Origin: Candidatus Aalborgicola danicus | GTDB lineage: Bacteria > Pseudomonadota > Gammaproteobacteria > Burkholderiales > Burkholderiaceae_C | Reading direction: 5' to 3' | DNA length: 64,000 bases | Assembly (NCBI GenBank): GCA_016703945.1 | Contig: JADJBC010000002.1 | Coordinates: 558,001 to 622,000 of the forward strand | Shown here: in pieces, positions 52,389 to 60,449 of the stretch | Layout: each line of letters starts with the position of its first letter | How positions within the stretch are numbered: position 1 is the stretch's first letter | Translations under genes and position numbers: made by a program | Notes under the pieces: model-generated | What the model saw: the letters and a program-made list of their open reading frames with translations, nothing else | Database searches by the model: none | What the model was told of the DNA's origin: nothing

Positions 52389-52410
52389 AGGCAGTGTTCC
52401 AATAGCATCA

Positions 52411-53268
52411 ATGACCCGTCGATTTTCCAATGCCTTCCCGCTCGTTTTTGTGTTGCTGTGGTCTACCGGTTTCATCGGCGCCCGGCTGGGCTTGCCACAC
52501 ACCGAGCCGCTGACGTTTTTGCTCATTCGTTATATCGCCGTGCTGGCCTGCATGACTCTGGTCGCCGTGCTCACGCGTGCGCCCTGGCCCGCAAGCGCCA
52601 GCGCCTGGTTTCACATCGGCGTGGCCGGCCTGTTATTGCACGGGGTGTACCTGGGCGGTGTGTTCATTGCCATCTCCAAGGGTCTGCCCGCCGGCGTGGC
52701 CAGTCTGGTGGTGGGTGTGCAACCCTTGCTGACGGCCGTGGGTGCCGGATGGCTGTTGCAGGAGACGGTCCTGAAACGCCAGTGGGTGGGGCTTTTGCTG
52801 GGCCTGCTGGGTGTGGGCCTGGTGGTCTTTGGCAAGATTGGTTCGGGCTTCGGGATGGAGGCCCTGTGGCCCGCCATCGCAGCGCTGATCGGCATCACCG
52901 CAGGAACGCTGTACCAGAAGCGCTTTTGCGCACCGTTTGACTGGCGCACCGGCGCCATCGCGCAATTCTTACCCACCGCCCTGCTCACCTTTGTCGGCGC
53001 CTGGCTCACCGAGACGTTTCGGGTGGATTGGACCGGCGAGTTGGTGTTTGCCATGGGCTGGCTGGTCTTGGTGTTGTCCATTGGCGCCATCAGCCTTTTG
53101 AACTGGCTGATCCGCCACAGTGACGCAGTGAATGTCGCCAGCCTGTTCTACCTGGTGCCGCCTTGCACCGCACTGGTCGCCTGGTTGCTGTTCGATGAAG
53201 CCTTTACCGGCATGGCACTGGCCGGTATGGCATTGACGGTGTGGGCTGTATATCTGGCACGCAAGTAA
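52411..53268 (+). CDS. EamA/DMT superfamily transporter
   Basis: A 285-residue membrane protein with ten predicted helices in two EamA repeats, from FPLVFVLLWSTGFIGARLG at the N-terminus to MALAGMALTVWAVYLARK at the end. PAGVASLVVGVQPLLTAVG and VASLFYLVPPCTALVAWLL are the paired repeat signatures. Members export amino acids, metabolites or drugs. It lies 22 bp after aapP on the same strand and might be co-transcribed, pairing amino-acid import with an exporter, but the substrate is unknown. Confidence 0.88.
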   Translation: MTRRFSNAFPLVFVLLWSTGFIGARLGLPHTEPLTFLLIRYIAVLACMTLVAVLTRAPWPASASAWFHIGVAGLLLHGVYLGGVFIAISKGLPAGVASLVVGVQPLLTAVGAGWLLQETVLKRQWVGLLLGLLGVGLVVFGKIGSGFGMEALWPAIAALIGITAGTLYQKRFCAPFDWRTGAIAQFLPTALLTFVGAWLTETFRVDWTGELVFAMGWLVLVLSIGAISLLNWLIRHSDAVNVASLFYLVPPCTALVAWLLFDEAFTGMALAGMALTVWAVYLARK

Positions 53269-53328
53269 TGTGTGCTGCGACGTTACCGGCTCCCTCTGGC
53301 CGTCGCGAAGTACCCGGTGCTTACAAGG

Positions 53329-54819
53329 TCAAAAGTAATCACCAACCTGGAACCGTCGCGTCTTGAGCCAGTATTCCCAGGTGTAGCCTGGCCACAGGGT
53401 GTCGATGTGACCATCGGCATTCTGGTACCAACTCTTGCAGCCAGAGGTCCAGACCGTTCCCTGCATCTTGCGCTGGTTCAGCCGGTAGTCGTCCTGCTGC
53501 ACCTCGGGCCTGAGCCGCAATGTTTTCTGGCCACTCTGGTGCAGATTGGCCAGCGCGCGCACGATGTAGTCCACCTGGCACTCGATCATGAAGATGATGG
53601 AGTTGTGGCCCAGACCCGTATTGGGCCCCACCAGCAGGAACAAATTGGGAAAACCGGCAACGGTAATGCCCAGCCGGGTGGCCGCAGGCTGCGTGCGCCA
53701 GACATCTCCGAGCTCGGGAGCCGGGGTGACGCTGGTGCCTGGCACATCCGCAGCCGGGTTCTCGCCATACACGCGCATCGGAGCCACAAACTCGGTGGCC
53801 TTGAAGCCGGTGCCCCAGATGATCACGTCGCAGAGGTACACCGTGCCATCGGCACCAACCACGCCGTTGGGTGTAATGCCGGCCACGGCCTGCGTCACCA
53901 GGCGCACATTGGCGCGCTGCAATGCGGGAAACCAGGTGTTGGAGATCAACAGCCGCTTGCAGCCCGGGTTGAAGTCCGGCGTCAGCGCCTGGCGCATGGC
54001 GGGGTCGGCCACCTGCCTGCGCAGATGAAGGCCAGCCAGCCGTCTGAGCATGCCTTGCATGTATTTTGATCCCATGAAACCCATGCCGATCCACTCATTG
54101 AACCAGTACACCCGCCAACGGCTCAAGCGTTGCAGGCCGGGCACCCACCGATACGCCCAACGGCGCAAGGCGCCATAGGGGTTGTCAAAGCGCGGAACCA
54201 CCCAGGCAGGGGTGCGCTGGAACACATCGACCTGCGCAGCATCTGGCGCAATCTCCGGAACAAACTGGATGGCGCTGGCACCGGTGCCGACCACGGCGAT
54301 GCGTTTGCCCTTCAGGTCCACACCGTGGCGCCAGTGGCCAGAGTGAAACGATCCCCCGGCGAAACTGCCCATGCCCGGAATATCCGGAATGGCAGGCTTG
54401 TTCAGCGGGCCGGTAGCCAGAATGACGTGGCGCGCCAGTAGGGGTTCCTGCCCCTGCAACTCCACCTGCCAGCAGGCCTGGTCAGCCAACCAGCGCAGGA
54501 CCTGCACGTCACTGTTGAAGCGGATCAGGGGCCGCAGCGCGTACTGTTCCGTCACTCGCAGAATGTAGTCTTGGATCTCCTGCTGCTGGGGATAGGGTCG
54601 CGTCCATTGGGTGTTGGGTGCAAACGAGAACGAGTAAAGGTGCGAAGGCACATCGCACGCACAGCCCGGGTAGACGTTGTCACGCCAGGTGCCGCCCACC
54701 TCGCCACTGCGCTCCAGAATCACCAGCGACTGGACGCCGCTCTCCCGCAAACGAATGGCGGCACACAAGCCGCCAAAGCCTGCCCCAATGATGGCCACGT
54801 CGTGAAAATGTTGTTGCAT
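53329..54819 (-). CDS. Flavin-containing monooxygenase/Baeyer-Villiger-type monooxygenase
   Basis: A 496-residue class B flavoprotein monooxygenase. FAD loop AIIGAGFGGLCAAIRL, NADPH loop VVGTGASAIQFVPE, and between them FAGGSFHSGHWRHG, a version of the FxGxxxHxxxW fingerprint of Baeyer-Villiger enzymes. CACDVPSHLYSFSF and WGTGFKATEFVAPM are also typical. It inserts oxygen next to ketones or oxidises soft heteroatoms. It starts at ATG 54819 and stands alone, convergent with the DMT transporter. The substrate is unknown. Confidence 0.9.
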   Translation of the reverse strand: MQQHFHDVAIIGAGFGGLCAAIRLRESGVQSLVILERSGEVGGTWRDNVYPGCACDVPSHLYSFSFAPNTQWTRPYPQQQEIQDYILRVTEQYALRPLIRFNSDVQVLRWLADQACWQVELQGQEPLLARHVILATGPLNKPAIPDIPGMGSFAGGSFHSGHWRHGVDLKGKRIAVVGTGASAIQFVPEIAPDAAQVDVFQRTPAWVVPRFDNPYGALRRWAYRWVPGLQRLSRWRVYWFNEWIGMGFMGSKYMQGMLRRLAGLHLRRQVADPAMRQALTPDFNPGCKRLLISNTWFPALQRANVRLVTQAVAGITPNGVVGADGTVYLCDVIIWGTGFKATEFVAPMRVYGENPAADVPGTSVTPAPELGDVWRTQPAATRLGITVAGFPNLFLLVGPNTGLGHNSIIFMIECQVDYIVRALANLHQSGQKTLRLRPEVQQDDYRLNQRKMQGTVWTSGCKSWYQNADGHIDTLWPGYTWEYWLKTRRFQVGDYF

Positions 54820-54866
54820 GCGCAGAAGTTAACACGGAGCCCTTCCACGCGGCAAACCCCTGAAAC

Positions 54867-55721
54867 CTACTTGGGTAAGTCCTGTGACGCGGTGGCAATT
54901 CCTGGCCCCAGACGATCGGAGGTCCAACGCAGCAGATCGCTCCACATCTGGCGCATTTCAGCGTCCCTGGGGGTGTGCGAGGCACTGGGCAATTCAATGG
55001 TGACCACCGGGACCCCTTTGTGGATGCCACCGTAATTGCCTAACGAACCGGGAAAAATTCCGACCTGGTCAAGGTACAGGCGGCCGAGTTTGCTGGGCGG
55101 TACCGAAGGACCATCAAAATCCAGCAAGGCATAAGGCGCGTGCACACTGACAATCAGATTGGGTTTGAAACTGTCCATCTGTTCCAGCAAAAAGCGGGAC
55201 TCCGGCTCGGACAAGGGTTGGCGTCCCGGCCAGCGTCTGGGGTCGCGGCGGGTGCGGGCCTCCCAGTAATGGCGTGAATCACGGGCCCAGTTGGGTGTGG
55301 GAAAGTTGCGATTCAAGTCGACGCCACGCGCGTTGACGCGTTTGGCCGGTCGAGCAAACAGGCCGTCCGGGTTGAGTGCCGGAATGAAGCGCCAATGAAT
55401 GGGAATGGTCATCGCCGCAGTGGGCGATTGCGCCATGGCAATCCAGTGAAACACCAGAGAAGTGGACGACATTTCATCGCCATGGATGGCGCCCAACACC
55501 AACACCCGCAAACGGGCGTCCTCAGCCCGGACTTCGCTGCCCCAGATCGGACGACCCAATACCGAGCGCGCTTGCGTATCCTGCAATTTCGCACTCTCGC
55601 ACAATTGCGGTTTTACATTCGGGATCTTTGCAGCATAGTCCTTGCAGGACCTCATAGGAATTGAATAGCTTGCTATGCTTACTGTAGCAATTGCAATTGA
55701 GACCAGCAGTTTGAAACGCAT
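54867..55721 (-). CDS. M14 family zinc carboxypeptidase (murein peptide amidase-like)
   Basis: A 284-residue protein with an N-terminal hydrophobic signal (MRFKLLVSIAIATVSIASYS). Zinc ligands are the HxxE of VLGAIHGDEMSS and a later His in VSVHAPYALLDF. PALNPDGLFARPAKRVNARGVDLNRNFPT is the M14 substrate-binding block and TIELPSASH holds the catalytic Glu. It resembles MpaA-like enzymes that cleave gamma-D-glutamyl-diaminopimelate from cell-wall peptides, but the signal peptide suggests a periplasmic site. It lies 47 bp upstream of the monooxygenase gene. Confidence 0.85.
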   Translation of the reverse strand: MRFKLLVSIAIATVSIASYSIPMRSCKDYAAKIPNVKPQLCESAKLQDTQARSVLGRPIWGSEVRAEDARLRVLVLGAIHGDEMSSTSLVFHWIAMAQSPTAAMTIPIHWRFIPALNPDGLFARPAKRVNARGVDLNRNFPTPNWARDSRHYWEARTRRDPRRWPGRQPLSEPESRFLLEQMDSFKPNLIVSVHAPYALLDFDGPSVPPSKLGRLYLDQVGIFPGSLGNYGGIHKGVPVVTIELPSASHTPRDAEMRQMWSDLLRWTSDRLGPGIATASQDLPK

Positions 55722-55806
55722 GCCCCTATTGTAGGGCGCCCCTCAATATACCCAGGATGTCCTCAAGGCGGCAGCCAACGCGCCAGGAATTAAGGTAAAT
55801 TCGCGC

Positions 55807-56325
55807 ATGCCTTCGATTGCCCGGCCGCCCAAGGCCCTTCCCCCAGATTTTTCAACACCCCAATTCCGCGCAGCACTGGGCATGTTTGCCACGGGCGTGA
55901 CCATCGTCACAGCGCGCGACATACAAGGCCGATTCATTGGTTTGACGGCCAATTCGTTCAATTCCGTATCGCTCACGCCGCCCCTGGTACTGTGGAGCCT
56001 GTCGCGCTCGGCCGGTTCAATGGTAGCCTTCAGCACGGGCTCGCATTACGCCATCAACATCCTGAGCGCCGAGCAACAAGACTTGGCCAGGCAATTTGCC
56101 GCACCGAACGTCGACCGCTTTGCCGGTGTGCAGTTTGAACCGGGTGCTGGTGGTGCGCCCTTGTTACAGGGCGCTGCTGCCACCTTTGAATGCTTCAACC
56201 GCAGCCGTTACGAAGAGGGTGATCACGTTATTTTTGTGGGTGAGGTGGAGCGCTGTTCCCACCATGACGGTGCATCACCCCTGCTCTTCCATGGCGGCAA
56301 GTTTTACGCCGAACACCCGCTATAG
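55807..56325 (+). CDS. Flavin reductase family protein (FMN-binding split barrel)
   Basis: A 172-residue flavin reductase/HpaC-like protein. It has FRAALGMFATGVTIVTARD at the start of the domain, LTANSFNSVSLTPPLVLWSL (flavin contact) and YAINILSAEQQDLARQF, with the C-terminal HVIFVGEVERC block. Such proteins supply reduced flavin to two-component monooxygenases or reduce flavins generally. No large monooxygenase component is adjacent; the flavin monooxygenase at 53.3 kb is self-sufficient. A copy of the 39-bp repeat follows the stop. Confidence 0.9.
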   Translation: MPSIARPPKALPPDFSTPQFRAALGMFATGVTIVTARDIQGRFIGLTANSFNSVSLTPPLVLWSLSRSAGSMVAFSTGSHYAINILSAEQQDLARQFAAPNVDRFAGVQFEPGAGGAPLLQGAAATFECFNRSRYEEGDHVIFVGEVERCSHHDGASPLLFHGGKFYAEHPL

Positions 56326-56349
56326 GCCTCTGCGATTTGCTACGAAATA

Positions 56350-56388
56350 GATAGCTGTCTACGCATATTTCACGTGGGCTAGAGGCAT
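56350..56388 (+). repeat. Dispersed 39-bp repeat, copy F
   Basis: Begins GATAGCT, core TACGCATATTTCACGTGGGC, ends TAGAGGC, then a T-run and GCTT. It lies 24 bp after the flavin reductase stop and before the convergent DUF1631 gene. Confidence 0.7.
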
Positions 56389-56407
56389 TTTTTGCTTTAG
56401 GTTTCTA

Positions 56408-58687
56408 TCAGATCAGGGTGTCTACGCTGTTGCGCATGGCCAATTGCGCCACGGCATTGAGTGCGCTATCGACCAGGGGCTGACCGGAAATGACGCGCAG
56501 TTCCCCGCAAGCGACCAGCCTGTCGCGGGACCTGCGCGACATGGACTGGGTGGAGCCCCGCGCATTGGTGAAAAGGTACAACGTGCCGTGCGGACTGGCC
56601 CAGGTCAGTTGGGTCCGCGTCCACTGCCCGTCCACGCACAACTCCACCCATGCGCCCAGCGGCAGATCACTGATGGTCGGACCGTCTGTTTTGGTCGCAT
56701 TCTGGGCGGCCTCAGGCATATCCAGAAAATTGGACGCCTGCGCCTCACCAGGCGCGACCCAGGGATCGTCATCTTCCACCCGATGGCTCCGCGCAGCGGC
56801 GACCAAACGGTCAGGCTGGGGCGCGGCCACTGGTGTCGGTTTCTTCGCCGAATTGAACGCCAACTGGTGAAAGCCCATGAGCGATTCCAAAAAGGTGCTG
56901 GTGCGGGTGGCTGGGTAAAGAATGGTGTCCAGGCCCTCACGCAATATTCCCAGCAACCGAGGCAACAGTCGGGTCAATTTATTGGTGTTCTGGCGTGGCA
57001 GGTCGGGGTGCGTGCTCCACAACAAGGCCGGGACGAGTGCCTGGTACTTTTCTGCTGCGACTGTACCGCCGTCGCTTGCGATACGGGCTTGTGCAATCAC
57101 CTGCGCCCAGGGGCCACACAAAAACTCGATGACCACATCGGGTACACGGGCAGCGTCGGGGCGAATCACAATTTCGCGCGCAATTTTTCTCGCCAACACG
57201 TTCCGCTGTTCGGCGTTTTGCAGGGCGCGCACCGCGGCGGCACGGGCACGTTCACTGGTTTTGTTTGCCCGCTGCCAGGTTTCATGCAACGCCCTCAGGG
57301 CCCAAACAAAGGGTTCAGCGCTGTCGATGGTTTGGGTGGCCAACGGAGCAACCGCTTTTTCGACGCCACGAAGGAAAGCAGTGAAACCGGCCGCAGTGAC
57401 GGCTGCATAAGCCAGGCTACGGTCAGCAATTTCCTGCACCAAGACGCGTGCGGGATGCTGTTTATGGGTGAACAACCTGGCGTCAACCAGCGCCAGGCGC
57501 AACAGCGGTGGCTCAAGTCGGCGGATCAGATCCTGCACCGGGGCCAGCAAGCGCGGATCCTGGGCGATGTTGTCGATCATCAACGCAATCACTTCCAGGC
57601 TGAGCGCCTGGCCCAGCCCTTGGGCACGAACACCCAAACCGGTGCGCACTGCCTCCACGGATGGGTCGCCCTCAATCACCGGCAGGGCCTTGGAACGCTG
57701 GCGCTGTTGCAGCCGTTGCACCACGGCGTCGACCTGCTCCATTTCTTTGAGTGCTTCGAGCGCGGCCGGTACCGTGGCATCAAAATCCGTCGCTGCGTCG
57801 GCAACGGGTTCACCATGACTTTCAAATTGTTGTGCGAACTGCCTGGCAAACTGTTCTTTAGGATTCAACGGCTGTGAATCTTCGAGTTCGCCAGCCAGCA
57901 AACGTCGCAGTCTGTCCAGAGTCAACAGAGTGTCATCCTGGCCATTCCGGCGCGCCGTCACCGGACCAGGCGCACCACGAGAAGCCTGGGGAATATTCTG
58001 CGACGCACCGCGACCAACCCGGTGGCCGCCGGGAGATTGGAGTACGGCATAACCGACACTTTCGACCCCCTGGCTACGCAAGCTTTGGCTCAGTTGCAGA
58101 TACAGGGTGCGTAACTCTTGGCCCAAGGTCACACCCATCGCTCCCAACCAGTCCAACTGGATGGCCGCTGGCACCTGCGTTTGTTGCACCGTTTCGCGCA
58201 ACGCGTTCAGGTAGATCTGAGGGCGCAGGGGGTTGCGTTCAGGGTTTACGGCAACCAGACCCAAGGTGCTGCATATCAGGGTGTTGAGTTCGGCCAAACT
58301 GGCCTCGGCCGCCACCATAGCGACCTGCAATGTACGGGCCAGTGTGACGCTGGTGAGCACCTGGACTTCGTCCATCAACTCCAGCTCGTCAAACTCTACA
58401 TCCGCAACCGACGCCACCCCCGCCTTACGTCCGGCAGCCAAATTGGCAAAGGCATCCAGCAAGGCTTGCGGAAAACGCTGACACAACTGCGGCTCCCAGC
58501 TGCGCAACTGTTTGGCCGACTGTGCCAGTGCATCGCGCTCTCGAAGATCGCGACAAGCGGCCTCACGCATCTGCAGATGAATGCGTGCCGCTGCAACCAG
58601 CTTGCCCATCAACAGGCTCGCGTCCGCCGTGGCTTTTTGCACCGTGGCCTGGTAGACAGACTGGTGTGGTGTTGGTGGCAGCAGCAT
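56408..58687 (-). CDS. DUF1631 family protein, copy 1
   Basis: A 759-residue cytoplasmic protein, helical and rich in Ala, Leu and Gln, with no signal peptide. The C-terminal 110 residues (ELCVDGQWTRTQLTWASPHG, MSRRSRDRL) closely parallel the second DUF1631 protein at 60.4 kb, and the middle GVESVGYAVLQ and LDRLRRLLAGELED blocks are also shared. The C-terminal strand pattern resembles a PilZ-like barrel, which would link it to c-di-GMP, but this is only a resemblance. It lies 20 bp after ettA on the same strand and is probably co-transcribed. Function is not established. Confidence 0.8.
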   Translation of the reverse strand: MLLPPTPHQSVYQATVQKATADASLLMGKLVAAARIHLQMREAACRDLRERDALAQSAKQLRSWEPQLCQRFPQALLDAFANLAAGRKAGVASVADVEFDELELMDEVQVLTSVTLARTLQVAMVAAEASLAELNTLICSTLGLVAVNPERNPLRPQIYLNALRETVQQTQVPAAIQLDWLGAMGVTLGQELRTLYLQLSQSLRSQGVESVGYAVLQSPGGHRVGRGASQNIPQASRGAPGPVTARRNGQDDTLLTLDRLRRLLAGELEDSQPLNPKEQFARQFAQQFESHGEPVADAATDFDATVPAALEALKEMEQVDAVVQRLQQRQRSKALPVIEGDPSVEAVRTGLGVRAQGLGQALSLEVIALMIDNIAQDPRLLAPVQDLIRRLEPPLLRLALVDARLFTHKQHPARVLVQEIADRSLAYAAVTAAGFTAFLRGVEKAVAPLATQTIDSAEPFVWALRALHETWQRANKTSERARAAAVRALQNAEQRNVLARKIAREIVIRPDAARVPDVVIEFLCGPWAQVIAQARIASDGGTVAAEKYQALVPALLWSTHPDLPRQNTNKLTRLLPRLLGILREGLDTILYPATRTSTFLESLMGFHQLAFNSAKKPTPVAAPQPDRLVAAARSHRVEDDDPWVAPGEAQASNFLDMPEAAQNATKTDGPTISDLPLGAWVELCVDGQWTRTQLTWASPHGTLYLFTNARGSTQSMSRRSRDRLVACGELRVISGQPLVDSALNAVAQLAMRNSVDTLI

Positions 58688-58707
58688 GGCTGACGGTTGG
58701 AAAAGCC

Positions 58708-60369
58708 TTACTTCAAGGCCTTGAAGCGCATACGGTGCGGGCGTGCGCCTTCTTCACCCAGGCGCTTCTTCTTGTCGGCCTCGTACTCCTGGTAGTTGCC
58801 GTCGAAGAACGTCCACTGGCTGTCGCCCTCGCAGGCCAGGATGTGGGTGGCTATACGGTCCAGGAACCAGCGATCGTGGCTGATGACCATGATGCTGCCC
58901 GCAAATTCCAGCAAAGCGTCTTCCAGCGCGCGCAGGGTTTCCACGTCCAGATCGTTGGACGGCTCGTCCAGCATCAGCACGTTGCCACCCGCAATCAGGG
59001 TTTTGGCCAGGTGCAGGCGCCCGCGCTCACCGCCGGACAGCGTGCCGACCCGTTTTTGCTGGTCGCCACCGTTGAAATTAAAACGGCCGCAGTAGGCGCG
59101 ACTGGCCATCTGGAACTTGCCCACGTTCAGGATGTCCAGCCCGCCAGAAACGTCTTCCCACACCGTTTTGTCATTGGCCAGGTCGTCACGGTTCTGGTCG
59201 ACAAAGGCCATCTTGACCGTGGAGCCAATCTTGACCTCACCCGAATCCGCTTTTTCGCGCCCGGCAATCATCTTGAATAACGTAGACTTACCGGCGCCGT
59301 TGGGACCAATGATGCCAACGATAGCGCCCGCAGGTACCTTGAAACTCAGGTTGTCGATCAGCACCCGATCGCCAAAGGATTTCGTGACATTCGTGAACTC
59401 GATGACCTCATGGCCCAGGCGGTCGGCCACGGGGATGAAGATTTCGTTGGTTTCGTTGCGCTTCTGGTATTCAAAATCGCTCAGTTCCTCAAAGCGGGCC
59501 AGACGGGCCTTGCTCTTGGCCTGGCGTGCCTTGGGGTTCTGGCGCGACCACTCCAGCTCTTTCTTCAGCGCTTTGGCGCGGGACTCTTCGCCCTTTTGCT
59601 CGGACTCCAGACGCGCCTGCTTCTGGCTAAGCCAGTCGGAATAATTGCCTTTGTAGGGGATGCCGGAGCCCCGGTCCAGCTCCAGAATCCACTCGGCGGC
59701 GTTGTCCAGGAAGTAGCGGTCGTGGGTGATGGCCACCACGGTGCCGGGGTAGCGCTGCAAAAACTGCTCCAGCCAATCGACCGATTCGGCGTCCAGGTGG
59801 TTGGTCGGCTCATCGAGCAACAGCATGTCGGGCTTGGACAGCAGCAACCGGCACAGGGCCACGCGGCGTTTTTCACCGCCGGACAACACACCGATATTGG
59901 CATCCCAAGGCGGCAGGCGGAGCGCGTCGGCGGCAATTTCCAACTGGTGCTCGGAGTCGGTTCCGGCGGTGGCGATGATGGCTTCCAGCTCGGCCTGCTC
60001 GGCGGCCAAGGCATCAAAGTCAGCGTCCTCGGCTCCATAGGCGGCGTATACCTCTTCCAGCCGCGCCTTGGCGGTAAAGACTTTGCCCATACCGGCTTCC
60101 ACACTTTCGCGCACCGTCTGGGTGGGGTCCAGCTTGGGCTCCTGGGGCAGGTAACCAATATTCAGCCCGGGCATGGGGATGGCTTCGCCCTCGATTTCCT
60201 TGTCCACGCCGGCCATGATTTTGAGCAGTGTGGACTTGCCCGAGCCGTTGGTGCCCAGCACGCCGATCTTGGCGCCGGGGAAGAAGGACAAGGATATGTC
60301 TTTAAGAATATGCCGCTTGGGCGGCACAATCTTGCCGACGCGGTTCATGGAAAAAACGTATTGGGCCAT
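58708..60369 (-). CDS. ettA: Energy-dependent translational throttle protein EttA (ABC-F ATPase)
   Basis: A 553-residue soluble ABC-F protein that binds the ribosomal E site and gates the first elongation steps according to the ATP/ADP ratio. It has two ATPase domains: Walker A GTNGSGKSTLLK and GPNGAGKSTLFK, signatures LSGGEKRRVALCRLL and LSGGERGRLHLAKTL, Walker B LLLDEPTNHLD and LMLDEPSNDLD. Length and the arm inserted in domain 1 match E. coli EttA. It lies between two DUF1631 genes on the same strand. Confidence 0.95.
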   Translation of the reverse strand: MAQYVFSMNRVGKIVPPKRHILKDISLSFFPGAKIGVLGTNGSGKSTLLKIMAGVDKEIEGEAIPMPGLNIGYLPQEPKLDPTQTVRESVEAGMGKVFTAKARLEEVYAAYGAEDADFDALAAEQAELEAIIATAGTDSEHQLEIAADALRLPPWDANIGVLSGGEKRRVALCRLLLSKPDMLLLDEPTNHLDAESVDWLEQFLQRYPGTVVAITHDRYFLDNAAEWILELDRGSGIPYKGNYSDWLSQKQARLESEQKGEESRAKALKKELEWSRQNPKARQAKSKARLARFEELSDFEYQKRNETNEIFIPVADRLGHEVIEFTNVTKSFGDRVLIDNLSFKVPAGAIVGIIGPNGAGKSTLFKMIAGREKADSGEVKIGSTVKMAFVDQNRDDLANDKTVWEDVSGGLDILNVGKFQMASRAYCGRFNFNGGDQQKRVGTLSGGERGRLHLAKTLIAGGNVLMLDEPSNDLDVETLRALEDALLEFAGSIMVISHDRWFLDRIATHILACEGDSQWTFFDGNYQEYEADKKKRLGEEGARPHRMRFKALK

Positions 60370-60449
60370 TGCGAGTCTGATTTAGGGAGGGGAAAAACCA
60401 CATTATCGACTGCGGCACCCGCACCCAACGGTCAACGGTTCAAATTGGC

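Noticed and set aside
56444..57877. A 477-codon plus-strand open frame
   Set aside because: It is a shadow of the DUF1631 gene on the minus strand; the translation has no family similarity and atypical composition.
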